Assembly: GCF_004345825.1 (NCBI RefSeq)
Contig: NZ_SLXM01000011.1
Location: 30,068 to 94,067, forward strand
Reading direction: 5' to 3'
DNA length: 64,000 nt
From: Tenacibaculum skagerrakense
Lineage (GTDB): Bacteria; Bacteroidota; Bacteroidia; Flavobacteriales; Flavobacteriaceae
Shown: piece after piece, positions 1 through 8,395 of the stretch
Layout: the number at the start of each line of letters is the position of its first letter
How positions within the stretch are numbered: position 1 is the first letter of the stretch
Position numbers and translations under genes: made by a program
Notes under the pieces: generated by a model
Databases searched by the model: none
The model's input: only the letters and a program-made list of their open reading frames with translations
What the model was told of the DNA's origin: nothing

Positions 1-771
1 AGGATATAAATGCAAAGCTCTATTAAATTCGACTTTCGCAATTTTAGCATTCTTAACATTATCTCCATCAGCTTTGTTAATTACAATGGCATCTGCCATT
101 TCAATAATTCCTCTCTTGATTCCTTGTAACTCATCACCGGCGCCAGATAATTTTAGTAATAAAAAGAAATCAACCATAGCATGAACAGCAGTTTCACTTT
201 GTCCAACACCAACTGTTTCAACAATAATTGTATCAAAACCAGCAGCTTCACAAAGTAATATACTTTCTTTAGTTTTTTGAGCAACTCCGCCTAAAGATGT
301 ACCAGAAGGAGATGGTCTGATAAAAGCATTTTTATCTGTTACTAATTGTTCCATTCTGGTTTTATCACCTAAAATACTACCTTTATTAATAGAACTACTA
401 GGATCTACGGCAAGTACCGCAACCTTTTTTCCTAAACTGGTTAAGTATTTTCCAAAAGCTTCTATAAAAGTACTTTTTCCAACTCCAGGAACTCCAGTAA
501 TTCCAATTCTGATGGATTTATCAGCATGAGGCATACATGCATTTAAAATTGTGTTCGCTTTTTCTTGATGTTTTGAGTTTGTACTTTCAATTAATGTAAT
601 AGCTTTACTTAAAAAAGTAATATCGCCTTCTAAGATTTTTTCAATAAAAGTATCTGTCGAAACTTGTTTTCTTCTATTTAATTTGATTTTTTGAGCAGCT
701 GATTTACTGGTTGTTTCAGGTTGAGAAACACCTTGTTTTTCCGATAAGTTTGATTTTGAATCTTTTGTCAT
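1..771 (-). CDS. meaB: MeaB/ArgK-family GTPase, methylmalonyl-CoA mutase chaperone (3' end cut by window edge)
   Basis: The gene reads leftward and 257 codons are visible; the C-terminus lies beyond base 1. Family members are about 310-350 residues, so some 60-80 residues are missing. The product is a cytoplasmic P-loop GTPase that loads and protects the adenosylcobalamin cofactor of methylmalonyl-CoA mutase in propionate/succinyl-CoA metabolism. Visible motifs are Walker [10 protein letters not shown] (residues 93-101), the DPSSS switch segment near 123, ETVGVGQSE near 190 and the guanine-specificity motif NKAD near 230. The start is the ATG at 771-769, which opens a polar N-terminal extension of about 35 residues. 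It is divergent from the sigma-factor operon at 876. The mutase genes are not in the window. Confidence 0.93.
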   Translation of the reverse strand, partial: MTKDSKSNLSEKQGVSQPETTSKSAAQKIKLNRRKQVSTDTFIEKILEGDITFLSKAITLIESTNSKHQEKANTILNACMPHADKSIRIGITGVPGVGKSTFIEAFGKYLTSLGKKVAVLAVDPSSSINKGSILGDKTRMEQLVTDKNAFIRPSPSGTSLGGVAQKTKESILLCEAAGFDTIIVETVGVGQSETAVHAMVDFFLLLKLSGAGDELQGIKRGIIEMADAIVINKADGDNVKNAKIAKVEFNRALHLYP

Positions 772-875
772 TAATTACTGCGGTAAAAAAGCTATTTGTA
801 AATTTAAAGATAAAAAAGTGGATTAAAATGCAACGTGCAGAAAAAACTATCGTCTTTAAGACAAGAAATCAATAA

Positions 876-1433
876 ATGAGATCAACTAAGCAGTTACATT
901 ATAAGCTCATTCAAGAGTGTAAAAAGCAAAATACCAAAGCTCAATTGCAATTGTATAACAATTACGCACAAGGAATGCTTTCAGTAGCTAATAGATATGT
1001 GAAAGATATTCATTTAGCAGAAGATGTAATGCAAGATGCTTTTATAAAGGCTTTTAAAAACATAGAAAGCTATAAAGAGGAGGTTTCATTTGGAGCTTGG
1101 TTAAAAAGAATAGTCATTAACCAAAGTATTGATGAGCTAAAGAAAAATAAGTTAGCTATGATTTCTATTAATGAAGAAGTTTTAAATGTTGTGGAAGATG
1201 GGAATTGGGAAGTTGATAATGGTGTAACCTCAGAAATGGTTGTAGACGCTATACATAAACAAAAAGAGAAATATAGGTTAGTATTATCCTTGTACTTGAT
1301 GGAAGGTTACGATCATAGTGAAATATCTCAAATTTTAGGAATTACAGAAGTAACTTCTAGAACACATTTAATGAGAGGAAAAAAATTAGTAAAAGAATAT
1401 TTAAAAATTACAAATCATGCCGAAGGATATTAG
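876..1433 (+). CDS. ECF-type RNA polymerase sigma-70 factor
   Basis: 185 residues, the usual size for an extracytoplasmic-function sigma factor. Region 2 spans about residues 20-90, with the core-binding stretch DIHLAEDVMQDAFIKAF and a following WLKRI segment. Region 4 spans about 125-175, with an HTH around YDHSEISQILGITEVTSRTH. It would recruit core polymerase to a small regulon. It is the first gene of a three-gene operon: its last 17 bases overlap the next gene, whose product is a one-pass membrane protein placed where an anti-sigma factor is normally encoded. The specific signal is not evident from the sequence. Confidence 0.92.
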   Translation: MRSTKQLHYKLIQECKKQNTKAQLQLYNNYAQGMLSVANRYVKDIHLAEDVMQDAFIKAFKNIESYKEEVSFGAWLKRIVINQSIDELKKNKLAMISINEEVLNVVEDGNWEVDNGVTSEMVVDAIHKQKEKYRLVLSLYLMEGYDHSEISQILGITEVTSRTHLMRGKKLVKEYLKITNHAEGY

Positions 1434-1977
1434 AAATTTAGTGAATGATTTCCAACAAAAATCGGTTGAGTTATCTGATAATCATGAAAGTAAATTCTTG
1501 AAAAAACTTCAAGAAGAATTACCTAAGAGAAAAAAGTCGTATGCATGGTTATACGCCGCAGCTTCTGTAATTGTTTTATTAGGTGTAGGATTAAAGTTTT
1601 ATACCAATATTGATCCTGTTGATCCAAAGCCATTGACAAATCCAGATGCAACACAGGTAGTTGATTTAGGAGATATTTCTCCAGAGATGCAAAAAATAGA
1701 AAATTACTATTTAACAGCTATTAATTATGAAATAGCAAGTTTAGAAGTTACTCCAGAAAATAAGGCCTTATTGGATGAGTATTTTGAGAGGATAAGTAAG
1801 TTAGATGCAGATTACAAACGTTTAAACCAAAAACTACAAAAAGAAGGTGTAAACAACGAAACAATCAATGCATTAATTACCAATCTTCAATTACGTTTAC
1901 AATTATTAATCCAGTTAAAAGATCAGGTAAATGATCTACAATCAAAACAAAATAAAAATGAGAAGTATACCATATAA
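1417..1977 (+). CDS. One-pass membrane protein, putative anti-sigma factor
   Basis: 186 residues. A cytoplasmic N-terminal segment (1-40) is followed by one hydrophobic helix at about 43-62 and a charged, helical extracytoplasmic region (about 100-186) with coiled-coil character. The N-terminal part is short and has no HxxxCxxC zinc anti-sigma signature, so the anti-sigma role rests on topology and position only. The start overlaps the sigma gene by 17 bases and the end overlaps the next start (1958) by 20 bases, so the three genes are almost certainly co-transcribed and translationally coupled. No named family was recognised. Confidence 0.75.
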   Translation: MPKDIRNLVNDFQQKSVELSDNHESKFLKKLQEELPKRKKSYAWLYAAASVIVLLGVGLKFYTNIDPVDPKPLTNPDATQVVDLGDISPEMQKIENYYLTAINYEIASLEVTPENKALLDEYFERISKLDADYKRLNQKLQKEGVNNETINALITNLQLRLQLLIQLKDQVNDLQSKQNKNEKYTI

Positions 1978-2926
1978 GTTAATTTTAGTACTCGTATTAT
2001 TTGTAGTACAGCTTAGAGCTCAAAAGAAAAGCTTTAAAGAAGAGTTTAATGTAAATTCTGATGTAGTAATTGATGTGAATACAAGGCATTCTGATATTGA
2101 AATAGAAACTTGGAACAAAGATAAAGTTGTTATTGAAGCCTACATGGTTGTGGATGGGGAAGAAATTACCGAAGAGATGCGAGATAATTTCTATAATAAG
2201 TGGGATTTTAAAGCTTATGGCAATAGTTCTAAAATTACCGTAAAATCAAGGACTAATTCTTTTATAGATTTAAATACTTTTGATTTTAATTCGCCTAATT
2301 ATAGTTTTTTCAGTGGAGATTTAGCTGACTTAGCCTTAGGAAGTTTAGATATTCTTGATTCAATTGATTTTGTGTTACCTGAGGAAGCTATTGTAATACC
2401 AGAAGTAGCGTTTCCTCCAATGCCACCATTACCTCCAATGCCGCCAATGCCACCAATGCCAACAGAATTTGATTTTGAAGCTTATAAAAAAGATAAGTCG
2501 TATTTAGAACGCTGGAAGAAAGAAAATAAAGAAATCATTGGAAAAAATGCAAAGGTAACTATCGGTAAAAATAACATTTCGATTAAGAGTGACGATACAG
2601 ATATCACTATGCTTAAACAAAATGAAAAATATCAGCAAGAGTTAGAAAAAGCAAGAGTAGAATATGAAAAGGAAAGGTTAAAAGCCAGAGAAGAATATAA
2701 AAAAGCTAGAGAAGAACTTTTAAAAGAAAGAAAAGAGTTTCATAAAAGACGTAAAGAAGAGTATAAATCATCTATAAAAAAATATGCTCAAGAAAGGAAA
2801 GAAATTCAAGAATTACTAAAAAAGAGGAGTAAATTAAAAGTGAAACGATTGATTAAAATTAAAGCTCCTAAAAATGCTAAATTCAATATGGATGTGAAAT
2901 ACGGAGCATTAAGTTTTTCAAAGTAA
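1958..2926 (+). CDS. Exported protein with Pro/Met tract and charged coiled coil (sigma operon)
   Basis: 322 residues from the ATG at 1958. An upstream ATG at 1931 would put a polar stretch before the signal peptide MRSIPYKLILVLVLFVVQLRAQ, so 1958 is preferred. After the signal peptide comes a beta-rich region (about 25-90) resembling the start of DUF4097-type adhesin-like proteins. A tract of repeated PPMPP units follows near 150-170, then a long Lys/Glu/Arg-rich helix (about 215-290). The protein ends in a short beta segment that resembles the beginning of a second DUF4097-like sheet. It is the last gene of the ECF sigma operon and is followed by a terminator. The function is unknown; an envelope-stress reporter or sensor role is inference. 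Confidence 0.72.
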   Translation: MRSIPYKLILVLVLFVVQLRAQKKSFKEEFNVNSDVVIDVNTRHSDIEIETWNKDKVVIEAYMVVDGEEITEEMRDNFYNKWDFKAYGNSSKITVKSRTNSFIDLNTFDFNSPNYSFFSGDLADLALGSLDILDSIDFVLPEEAIVIPEVAFPPMPPLPPMPPMPPMPTEFDFEAYKKDKSYLERWKKENKEIIGKNAKVTIGKNNISIKSDDTDITMLKQNEKYQQELEKARVEYEKERLKAREEYKKAREELLKERKEFHKRRKEEYKSSIKKYAQERKEIQELLKKRSKLKVKRLIKIKAPKNAKFNMDVKYGALSFSK

Positions 2927-2948
2927 CCGTTTAAAAGTTAATTAATAC

Positions 2949-2979
2949 AAAAAACCACCAATTTGAGTGGTTTTTTTTT
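2949..2979 (+). terminator. Rho-independent terminator of the sigma-factor operon
   Basis: ACCAC/GTGGT stem flanked by A and T tracts with a 7-base loop, followed by nine T residues. It lies 22 bases after the stop codon at 2926 and before cysS. Confidence 0.85.
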
Positions 2980-3021
2980 GTTAAAACTTGTTACCTTTAC
3001 CTTTTTGAAAAGGAATTTTTA

Positions 3022-4503
3022 ATGGAATTATACAAGGAAAATCAACTAAAAATATACAATTCATTATCTAAATCTAAAGAAGAATTTAAACCCGTAACAG
3101 AAGGCCGTGTAGGAATGTACGTTTGCGGTCCAACGGTGTATAGCAATGTTCATTTAGGAAATGTTAGAACATTCATGTCTTTTGATATGATTTTTAGGTA
3201 CTTATTACATTTAGGCTATAAAGTTCGCTACGTTCGTAACATTACTGATGCAGGTCATTTAGAAAACGATGCAGACGAAGGTGAAGATAGAATTGCTAAG
3301 AAAGCACGATTAGAAGAAATTGAACCGATGGAAGTGGTTCAGCGCTACACAGTTGATTTTCATGAAGTAACTGCAAAGTATAATTTCTTGCCTCCAAGTA
3401 TTGAGCCAACAGCTACAGGTCATATTGTAGAGCAAATTGAAATGATTAAAGAAATCATGGAGAAAGGTTTTGCTTATGAAATGAATGGTTCAGTATATTT
3501 TGATGTTCTTAAATATAACGAAGCTGGAAATAATTATGGAATTCTTTCAGGAAGAAATATTGAAGACGCAATTCATAACACAAGAGCGTTAGACGGACAA
3601 TCTGAAAAGAAGAATCCACAAGACTTTGCACTTTGGAAAAAAGCAGATGATCGTCATATTATGCGTTGGCCTTCACCATGGAGTGATGGTTTTCCAGGAT
3701 GGCATTTAGAATGTTCGGTAATGAGCTCAAAGTATTTAGGTGAGCAATTTGATATTCATGGAGGCGGAATGGATTTAAAGTTTCCGCATCATGAGTGTGA
3801 AATTGCACAATCGCATACTTGTACAGGAGTTCAACCTGTTAATTATTGGATGCATGCAAATATGTTATTGTTAAATGGTCAAAAAATGGCTAAATCAACA
3901 GGGAATCATATTTTACCTGATGAAATTTTAACTGGAAATAATAAGATTCTTAGTAAAGCTTTTGGAGCAGGAGTAGTTCGTTTTTTCATTATGCAGGCAC
4001 ATTATCGTAGTATTTTGGACTTTTCAAACGATGCATTATTAGCATCAGAAAAAGGCTATAGTAAATTAATGGAAGCTGTAAGCATTTTAAAAGAGTTAAA
4101 AGTTTCTAATGAATCTACTTTTGATGTATCAGCATGGAAACAGAAATGTTATGATGCTATGAATGATGATTTTAACACACCAATTTTAATCGCGAATTTA
4201 TTTGAAGCTGTTAAGTTTATCAACCAAGTAAAAGATGATAAAGCTTCTATTTCTAAAGCAGATTTAGAATTGTTAAGCGCAACTTTAAATGCTTTTGTTT
4301 TTGATATTTTAGGATTAGTTAACGATTCAAAAGAGCAAGGTTCAGATAAGCTAGAAGGTGTTGTTGAGTTGCTTATAAAGCTAAGAAAAGAAGCAAGAGA
4401 TAACAAAGATTGGGCGTTGTCAGATCAAATCCGTGATGAGTTAGCAGCACTAGGAATTCAATTAAAAGACGGAAGAGAAGGAACTACTTTTTCTGTAAAC
4501 TAA
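3022..4503 (+). CDS. cysS: Cysteine--tRNA ligase
   Basis: 493 residues, a class I aminoacyl-tRNA synthetase that charges tRNA-Cys in the cytoplasm. The HIGH-type motif HLGN is at 44-47, directly after the zinc-ligand Cys35 in MYVCGPTVY. The KMSKS-type motif reads KMAKST at 288-293, the usual variant in this family. A second Cys/His zinc-ligand set lies in ECSVMSS and HHECE. The C-terminal DALR-like helical domain is present, so the length is normal. It heads a compact operon with yidD (4 bases downstream) and lgt (8 bases after yidD). A TACCTTTA box at 2992-2999 is close to the Bacteroidota -7 consensus. Confidence 0.98.
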   Translation: MELYKENQLKIYNSLSKSKEEFKPVTEGRVGMYVCGPTVYSNVHLGNVRTFMSFDMIFRYLLHLGYKVRYVRNITDAGHLENDADEGEDRIAKKARLEEIEPMEVVQRYTVDFHEVTAKYNFLPPSIEPTATGHIVEQIEMIKEIMEKGFAYEMNGSVYFDVLKYNEAGNNYGILSGRNIEDAIHNTRALDGQSEKKNPQDFALWKKADDRHIMRWPSPWSDGFPGWHLECSVMSSKYLGEQFDIHGGGMDLKFPHHECEIAQSHTCTGVQPVNYWMHANMLLLNGQKMAKSTGNHILPDEILTGNNKILSKAFGAGVVRFFIMQAHYRSILDFSNDALLASEKGYSKLMEAVSILKELKVSNESTFDVSAWKQKCYDAMNDDFNTPILIANLFEAVKFINQVKDDKASISKADLELLSATLNAFVFDILGLVNDSKEQGSDKLEGVVELLIKLRKEARDNKDWALSDQIRDELAALGIQLKDGREGTTFSVN

Positions 4504-4507
4504 GACA

Positions 4508-4753
4508 TTGAAGAAAATACTAGCATATCCATTTATACTTTTAATCCGTTTTTATCAAACGGCAATTTCACCTTTTACGCCTGCAACATGTAGATACACA
4601 CCAACGTGTTCTTCGTATTCATTAGAAGCGTTAAAAAAACATGGTGTATTTTATGGTGGATGGTTAGCTACTAAAAGAATTTTTAGTTGTCATCCTTGGG
4701 GAGGAAGTGGTTACGATCCAGTACCAGAAAAGAAACAAAAAACTAAACTTTAA
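4508..4753 (+). CDS. yidD: Membrane protein insertion efficiency factor YidD
   Basis: 81 residues starting at a TTG codon; no closer ATG precedes the conserved [17 protein letters not shown] start. An amphipathic N-terminal helix and the family core are present: [17 protein letters not shown] (about 21-37) and [13 protein letters not shown] near the end. YidD assists insertion of inner-membrane proteins by YidC. In many bacteria yidD neighbours rnpA/yidC; here it sits between cysS and lgt with very short gaps, so it is expressed with them. The TTG start may lower its expression relative to its neighbours. Confidence 0.95.
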   Translation: MKKILAYPFILLIRFYQTAISPFTPATCRYTPTCSSYSLEALKKHGVFYGGWLATKRIFSCHPWGGSGYDPVPEKKQKTKL

Positions 4754-4761
4754 CCAAATAC

Positions 4762-5616
4762 ATGAGTTATTTAGCAATTAAATGGGATCTTGATCCTGAG
4801 ATTTTCAATATTGGCGGATTTAGCATTCGTTATTACAGTGTAATGTTTATCATCGCTTTTGTTTTAGGATTACATCTGATGAAGAAAATTTTTACAGAGG
4901 ATAATATTTCTCACGAAAAAATGGATCCTCTATTCATGTACACATTCGTTTCTATGTTAATTGGAATGCGCTTAGGTGAAGTTTTCTTTTACAGTTGGGC
5001 AGATTATCAAGATAATTTATTGCAAATAATATTACCGTTTAGAAGACAAGAAGGAGCAGAGATGTTATTTGGTTTGGTAAAAGGATGGAAGTTTACTGGG
5101 ATTTCAGGTTTTGCGAGCCATGGAGCTGCAATTGCAATTCCAATAGCGTTGTACTTTTATGCTAAAAAACACTTACAAAAATCATGGTTATTCATTTTAG
5201 ATAGAATGGGAATTATGGTAGCGTTGGCAGGATTTTTCATTAGAATGGGTAACTTTTTTAATTCTGAGATTTACGGAAAACCAACAGGTTCTAGTTTTGG
5301 TGTTATTTTTACGAGAGCAGGAGAGAAGTATCCTTGTCATCCAACACAGATATACGAAGCAGTTAGTTATTTAATATTATTCTTTATTCTATGGAGATTA
5401 TATTGGAAAACAGATAAGAAGCAAAAAGAAGGTTACTTATTCGGAGTGTTTATGATAGCGCTTTGGTCGTTACGATTTGTTATTGAGTTTATTAAGAAAC
5501 CACAAGTGCAAGAAAGAGGAGAGTGGGCTTTAAATACCGGACAGTGGTTAAGTATTCCCTTAATTTTAATAGGAGTTTGGTTAATGTTTAGGAAAACAGC
5601 ATCAGAGAAATCTTAA
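4762..5616 (+). CDS. lgt: Prolipoprotein diacylglyceryl transferase
   Basis: 284 residues with about seven membrane segments. Lgt transfers diacylglycerol from phosphatidylglycerol to the lipobox cysteine of prolipoproteins in the inner membrane. The signature is seen as RMGNFFNSEIYG beginning at Arg161; the usual GRxGNFxNxE has Ile instead of the first Gly. The HGAAIAI segment near 118 corresponds to the family His region. It is the last gene of the cysS operon and ends at a bidirectional terminator. At least seven lipoproteins encoded in this window (for example at 10969, 21152, 24766, 26302 and 28208) are expected clients. Confidence 0.97.
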   Translation: MSYLAIKWDLDPEIFNIGGFSIRYYSVMFIIAFVLGLHLMKKIFTEDNISHEKMDPLFMYTFVSMLIGMRLGEVFFYSWADYQDNLLQIILPFRRQEGAEMLFGLVKGWKFTGISGFASHGAAIAIPIALYFYAKKHLQKSWLFILDRMGIMVALAGFFIRMGNFFNSEIYGKPTGSSFGVIFTRAGEKYPCHPTQIYEAVSYLILFFILWRLYWKTDKKQKEGYLFGVFMIALWSLRFVIEFIKKPQVQERGEWALNTGQWLSIPLILIGVWLMFRKTASEKS

Positions 5617-5635
5617 TAAAAGATACTATAAAATA

Positions 5636-5668
5636 AAAAGGAGTAACATTTTTCGTTGCTCCTTTTTT
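5636..5668. terminator. Bidirectional terminator between lgt and the S41 peptidase gene
   Basis: An AAAAGGAG...CTCCTTTT stem extended by AAC/GTT around one mismatch, with A-rich and T-rich flanks on both strands. It sits between two convergent genes. Confidence 0.88.
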
Positions 5669-5670
5669 AT

Positions 5671-7047
5671 TTATTGCTTTATTCTTTTTAAAAGTCCATC
5701 TAATATTTCATCATTTTCATCTAAGAGGTAATCTTTAATATAAATATCCGGAATTACGCCTTCTGGTTTTGTACTTCCATTTACACGAATCATTTTTCCT
5801 TTTGACATTTGAACTTGTATTCCTGTGTTTGGAAGATTGAAATAAAAAACAGAAGCAATCAATGATGGATATTCAGCAGTTTCTTCTCCTACAATAGTTC
5901 CGAAGTTGTAATCTTGAATTTCTGCAGCGGTTACAGTTGCTTGTGAATGAGATTGTCTATTTACCAGTGAATATACTTTTCCGATGAATCTTTTTTCTTT
6001 TGGTTGAGGTCGCATCTTTTCAAAATTAAATTCATAGCGTTCGCCATTCTCATGACTAAAAATAGATTTCCAATAATCACTTTCCTTGTTTTTACTGTTC
6101 TTAACACTTTCTTTTAAAAGCGCGCTCGTTCTTAGTTTAAAACAACTACTCCAAGTAAAAGGTTTGTTGGCAATAAATGAAAGCAAGTAATCACTATAAT
6201 CATTATCACCTCCTGAATTATTCCTTAAATCGATAATTAGAGTTTTACAACTCTTTGATTTTATTTCAGAAAAAGAAGCATCAATAAACGATTTAAACTT
6301 ATCGATATTACCACCAAAACTTCCTGGGTTTAAATAAGCTATGTTATCGTAGAATTTTAGACTCATAGTTGAATTTAGAACTTCAGATCTTTTGCTCTCA
6401 TAATCTTCTATAAGTCGAATTGCATTAAGTTTATAAGTAGTCTTTTTCTCGTTTTGTTTTAGCTCAACTTTAAACGTGTCGTCTTTTCCAAAAACCTGCC
6501 AGTAATATCTAGGAAAATTATACATTTCAATTTTTGTGTTTTTCATAAGTAAGCGTTCTCCTGAAACTTGTTGGTAGATTTTATCTAGAATTTCATTTAT
6601 AGAAGTTCCATTAATACTTATAACTTCATCTCCACAGTTTATGTTTTTGTTTTTCGACCAGTTTTTTCGAACTAAAGGTTTTCCTTGTTCAAAAGCAATT
6701 TCCAAAGGAAAAATGGTTGCTGTACCTGAATAGGCATAATTCATATATTCAGAACTGGGAAAATTAATACTTGTATGTCCGTTGTTAACTAAAGCAGGTA
6801 GTTGTTGTAATAAATTTGTAGCTTCTAATAAGGAAAGAGAGTCTTGTGTAATCTTGTTTTTTATTTGTTGATATCCTCTTTCAAAAGTATCTTCTGAAAC
6901 AGATTCGTATATGTTGTATTGAGCTTCAATTAGTGCTTTTTTTAAATAGGAAAGATCGTTTAAAACATGTTCTTTAGAGAATTTTGCTTGCCCGTTAATA
7001 TGAATTGAACTGAATAGTAATAGTATGATGTAATGTTTAACTTTCAT
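5671..7047 (-). CDS. Secreted/periplasmic S41-family (tail-specific type) peptidase
   Basis: 458 residues from the ATG at 7047, which opens the signal peptide MKVKHYIILLLFSSIHINGQA; an ATG seven codons upstream is possible but adds a polar start. The N-terminal helical region (20-95) precedes a PDZ-like segment with CGDEVISINGTSINEIL. The S41 core follows: TLIIDLRNNSGGDNDYSDYL and the catalytic region NRQSHSQATVTAAEI near residue 375, followed by GTIVGEET. The serine of SHSQA and a downstream lysine/glutamate would form the site. It lies 45-65 bases downstream of a membrane AraC-type regulator on the same strand, which suggests joint regulation. The substrate is unknown. Confidence 0.9.
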   Translation of the reverse strand: MKVKHYIILLLFSSIHINGQAKFSKEHVLNDLSYLKKALIEAQYNIYESVSEDTFERGYQQIKNKITQDSLSLLEATNLLQQLPALVNNGHTSINFPSSEYMNYAYSGTATIFPLEIAFEQGKPLVRKNWSKNKNINCGDEVISINGTSINEILDKIYQQVSGERLLMKNTKIEMYNFPRYYWQVFGKDDTFKVELKQNEKKTTYKLNAIRLIEDYESKRSEVLNSTMSLKFYDNIAYLNPGSFGGNIDKFKSFIDASFSEIKSKSCKTLIIDLRNNSGGDNDYSDYLLSFIANKPFTWSSCFKLRTSALLKESVKNSKNKESDYWKSIFSHENGERYEFNFEKMRPQPKEKRFIGKVYSLVNRQSHSQATVTAAEIQDYNFGTIVGEETAEYPSLIASVFYFNLPNTGIQVQMSKGKMIRVNGSTKPEGVIPDIYIKDYLLDENDEILDGLLKRIKQ

Positions 7048-7113
7048 TGATGTAAATAATAATTTCACGTTGCAAAATTATACGCTAATTACTAACAAAT
7101 CGACCGAATGCTT

Positions 7114-8247
7114 CTATTCGTACTTATTTTTTAGTCTTTTAATAAGCTGACTAGGAGTTTGTTGTGTTTCTTTTTTAAAAGCACTGTTAAAAGTAGATTT
7201 AGAATTAAATCCGCAGTCATATGCTAATCCTAACAATGAGATTTTTTGAAGGTCTGTAGCTTTTACTCGCTCCTGAAATTCTTTTACACGAAAGGAATTT
7301 ACTAAGTCATAAAAGTTTTTTTCAAAGTTTTGATTTATTTTCATCGAAACTTGTTTGGGTTTCATTTCTAATAATTCCGAAAGTTTGGATAAGTTTAAGT
7401 CAGGGTTTAAATAAGGTTTTTCATTTTGCATCAACCTTTCTAATTTTTCTATGAAATTTTTATCTAATTCAAAGGTAATTTCCTTAGGAGAACTATTTGA
7501 GTTTTCAATAGATAACAGATCAGAAGTATTTGTTGTCAAATATCCTTTGAAACTTATCCATGTACATGCAATAGCTAATAGTACAAAGTTTGGCAAGAAA
7601 TAATATTCTCTCAAGTTTCTGTCGAAAGCAAAGCGATCAATTTCTGTAAGAATATTCCAAAAAATAGGATATATAGCAAAAATAAGAATTGGAATTTTTA
7701 ACCAATTATACGATCTGTTTTCAAGTTTAGAGTAAAATTGTTTTAATTGATGTTGATGTTTATACAGTATTCGAAGTGAGATGATACTATAAATTAAATT
7801 TGAAAGAACACCAATCCATTGTTGTGTTAAATACACATAAGTTATGTTTGACATTGGATCGATATATAACCCGTTTGCTCCATCTCTGTAAAACGAAGTT
7901 CTGTAGAAAATAAACTCTAGGAGCAAAGGAATGAAATGAATAAAATCCTTGTTTGAGAATTTAAAGTTCGGTTTGGTAATACTAATTGTATAAAAATACA
8001 AGGCAGGTCCCATTCCATAGAGAAGTTCTAACTGGATATATCGAAATATATGAAGCTTTCCAATATCTTTTAAAACGTTAACCAATACAATGTTTACGGC
8101 CATAATCGCGTAAAATATGATTAACATTGCTAAAAACTTATTCGCAAGAACTCTAGGTTGTTTTTTTAAAATTAGAATACTTAAAACAATTGCTTGAATA
8201 GCAAAAACACAGATTATAGTGAATAAAATGGAGTTTGAAGTAATCAT
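7114..8247 (-). CDS. Seven-helix membrane protein with C-terminal AraC-type DNA-binding domain
   Basis: 377 residues. Seven hydrophobic segments occupy about residues 5-250, followed by a cytoplasmic AraC/XylS HTH domain (about 275-377) with LSKLSELLEMKPKQVSMKIN and the signature region LGLAYDCGFNSKSTFNSAFK. This 7TM-HTH arrangement is a common one-component membrane regulator in Flavobacteriia: the membrane part would sense a ligand or envelope state and the HTH pair would act on DNA at the membrane. The nearest target candidates are the S41 peptidase gene downstream and its own promoter. Confidence 0.92.
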   Translation of the reverse strand: MITSNSILFTIICVFAIQAIVLSILILKKQPRVLANKFLAMLIIFYAIMAVNIVLVNVLKDIGKLHIFRYIQLELLYGMGPALYFYTISITKPNFKFSNKDFIHFIPLLLEFIFYRTSFYRDGANGLYIDPMSNITYVYLTQQWIGVLSNLIYSIISLRILYKHQHQLKQFYSKLENRSYNWLKIPILIFAIYPIFWNILTEIDRFAFDRNLREYYFLPNFVLLAIACTWISFKGYLTTNTSDLLSIENSNSSPKEITFELDKNFIEKLERLMQNEKPYLNPDLNLSKLSELLEMKPKQVSMKINQNFEKNFYDLVNSFRVKEFQERVKATDLQKISLLGLAYDCGFNSKSTFNSAFKKETQQTPSQLIKRLKNKYE

Positions 8248-8325
8248 TTAAAAGGATTAGAAATTTAATCTTCACTTAGAAAATCTAAAGTAATTAATAT
8301 GAACGATTTTTAATCTTTTTTCCAA

Positions 8326-8355
8326 AAGAAAAGGAGCAGCCAAAATTGCTACTCC
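8326..8355 (-). terminator. Terminator downstream of the beta-mannosidase gene
   Basis: GGAGCAGC at 8333-8340 pairs with GCTACTCC at 8348-8355 with one mismatch. On the minus strand the hairpin is followed by CTTTTCTTTT. It lies about 40 bases past the stop at 8396. Confidence 0.7.
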
Positions 8356-8395
8356 CAATACATCGAAATACATCGATTTTGAATAAAACTATTTT

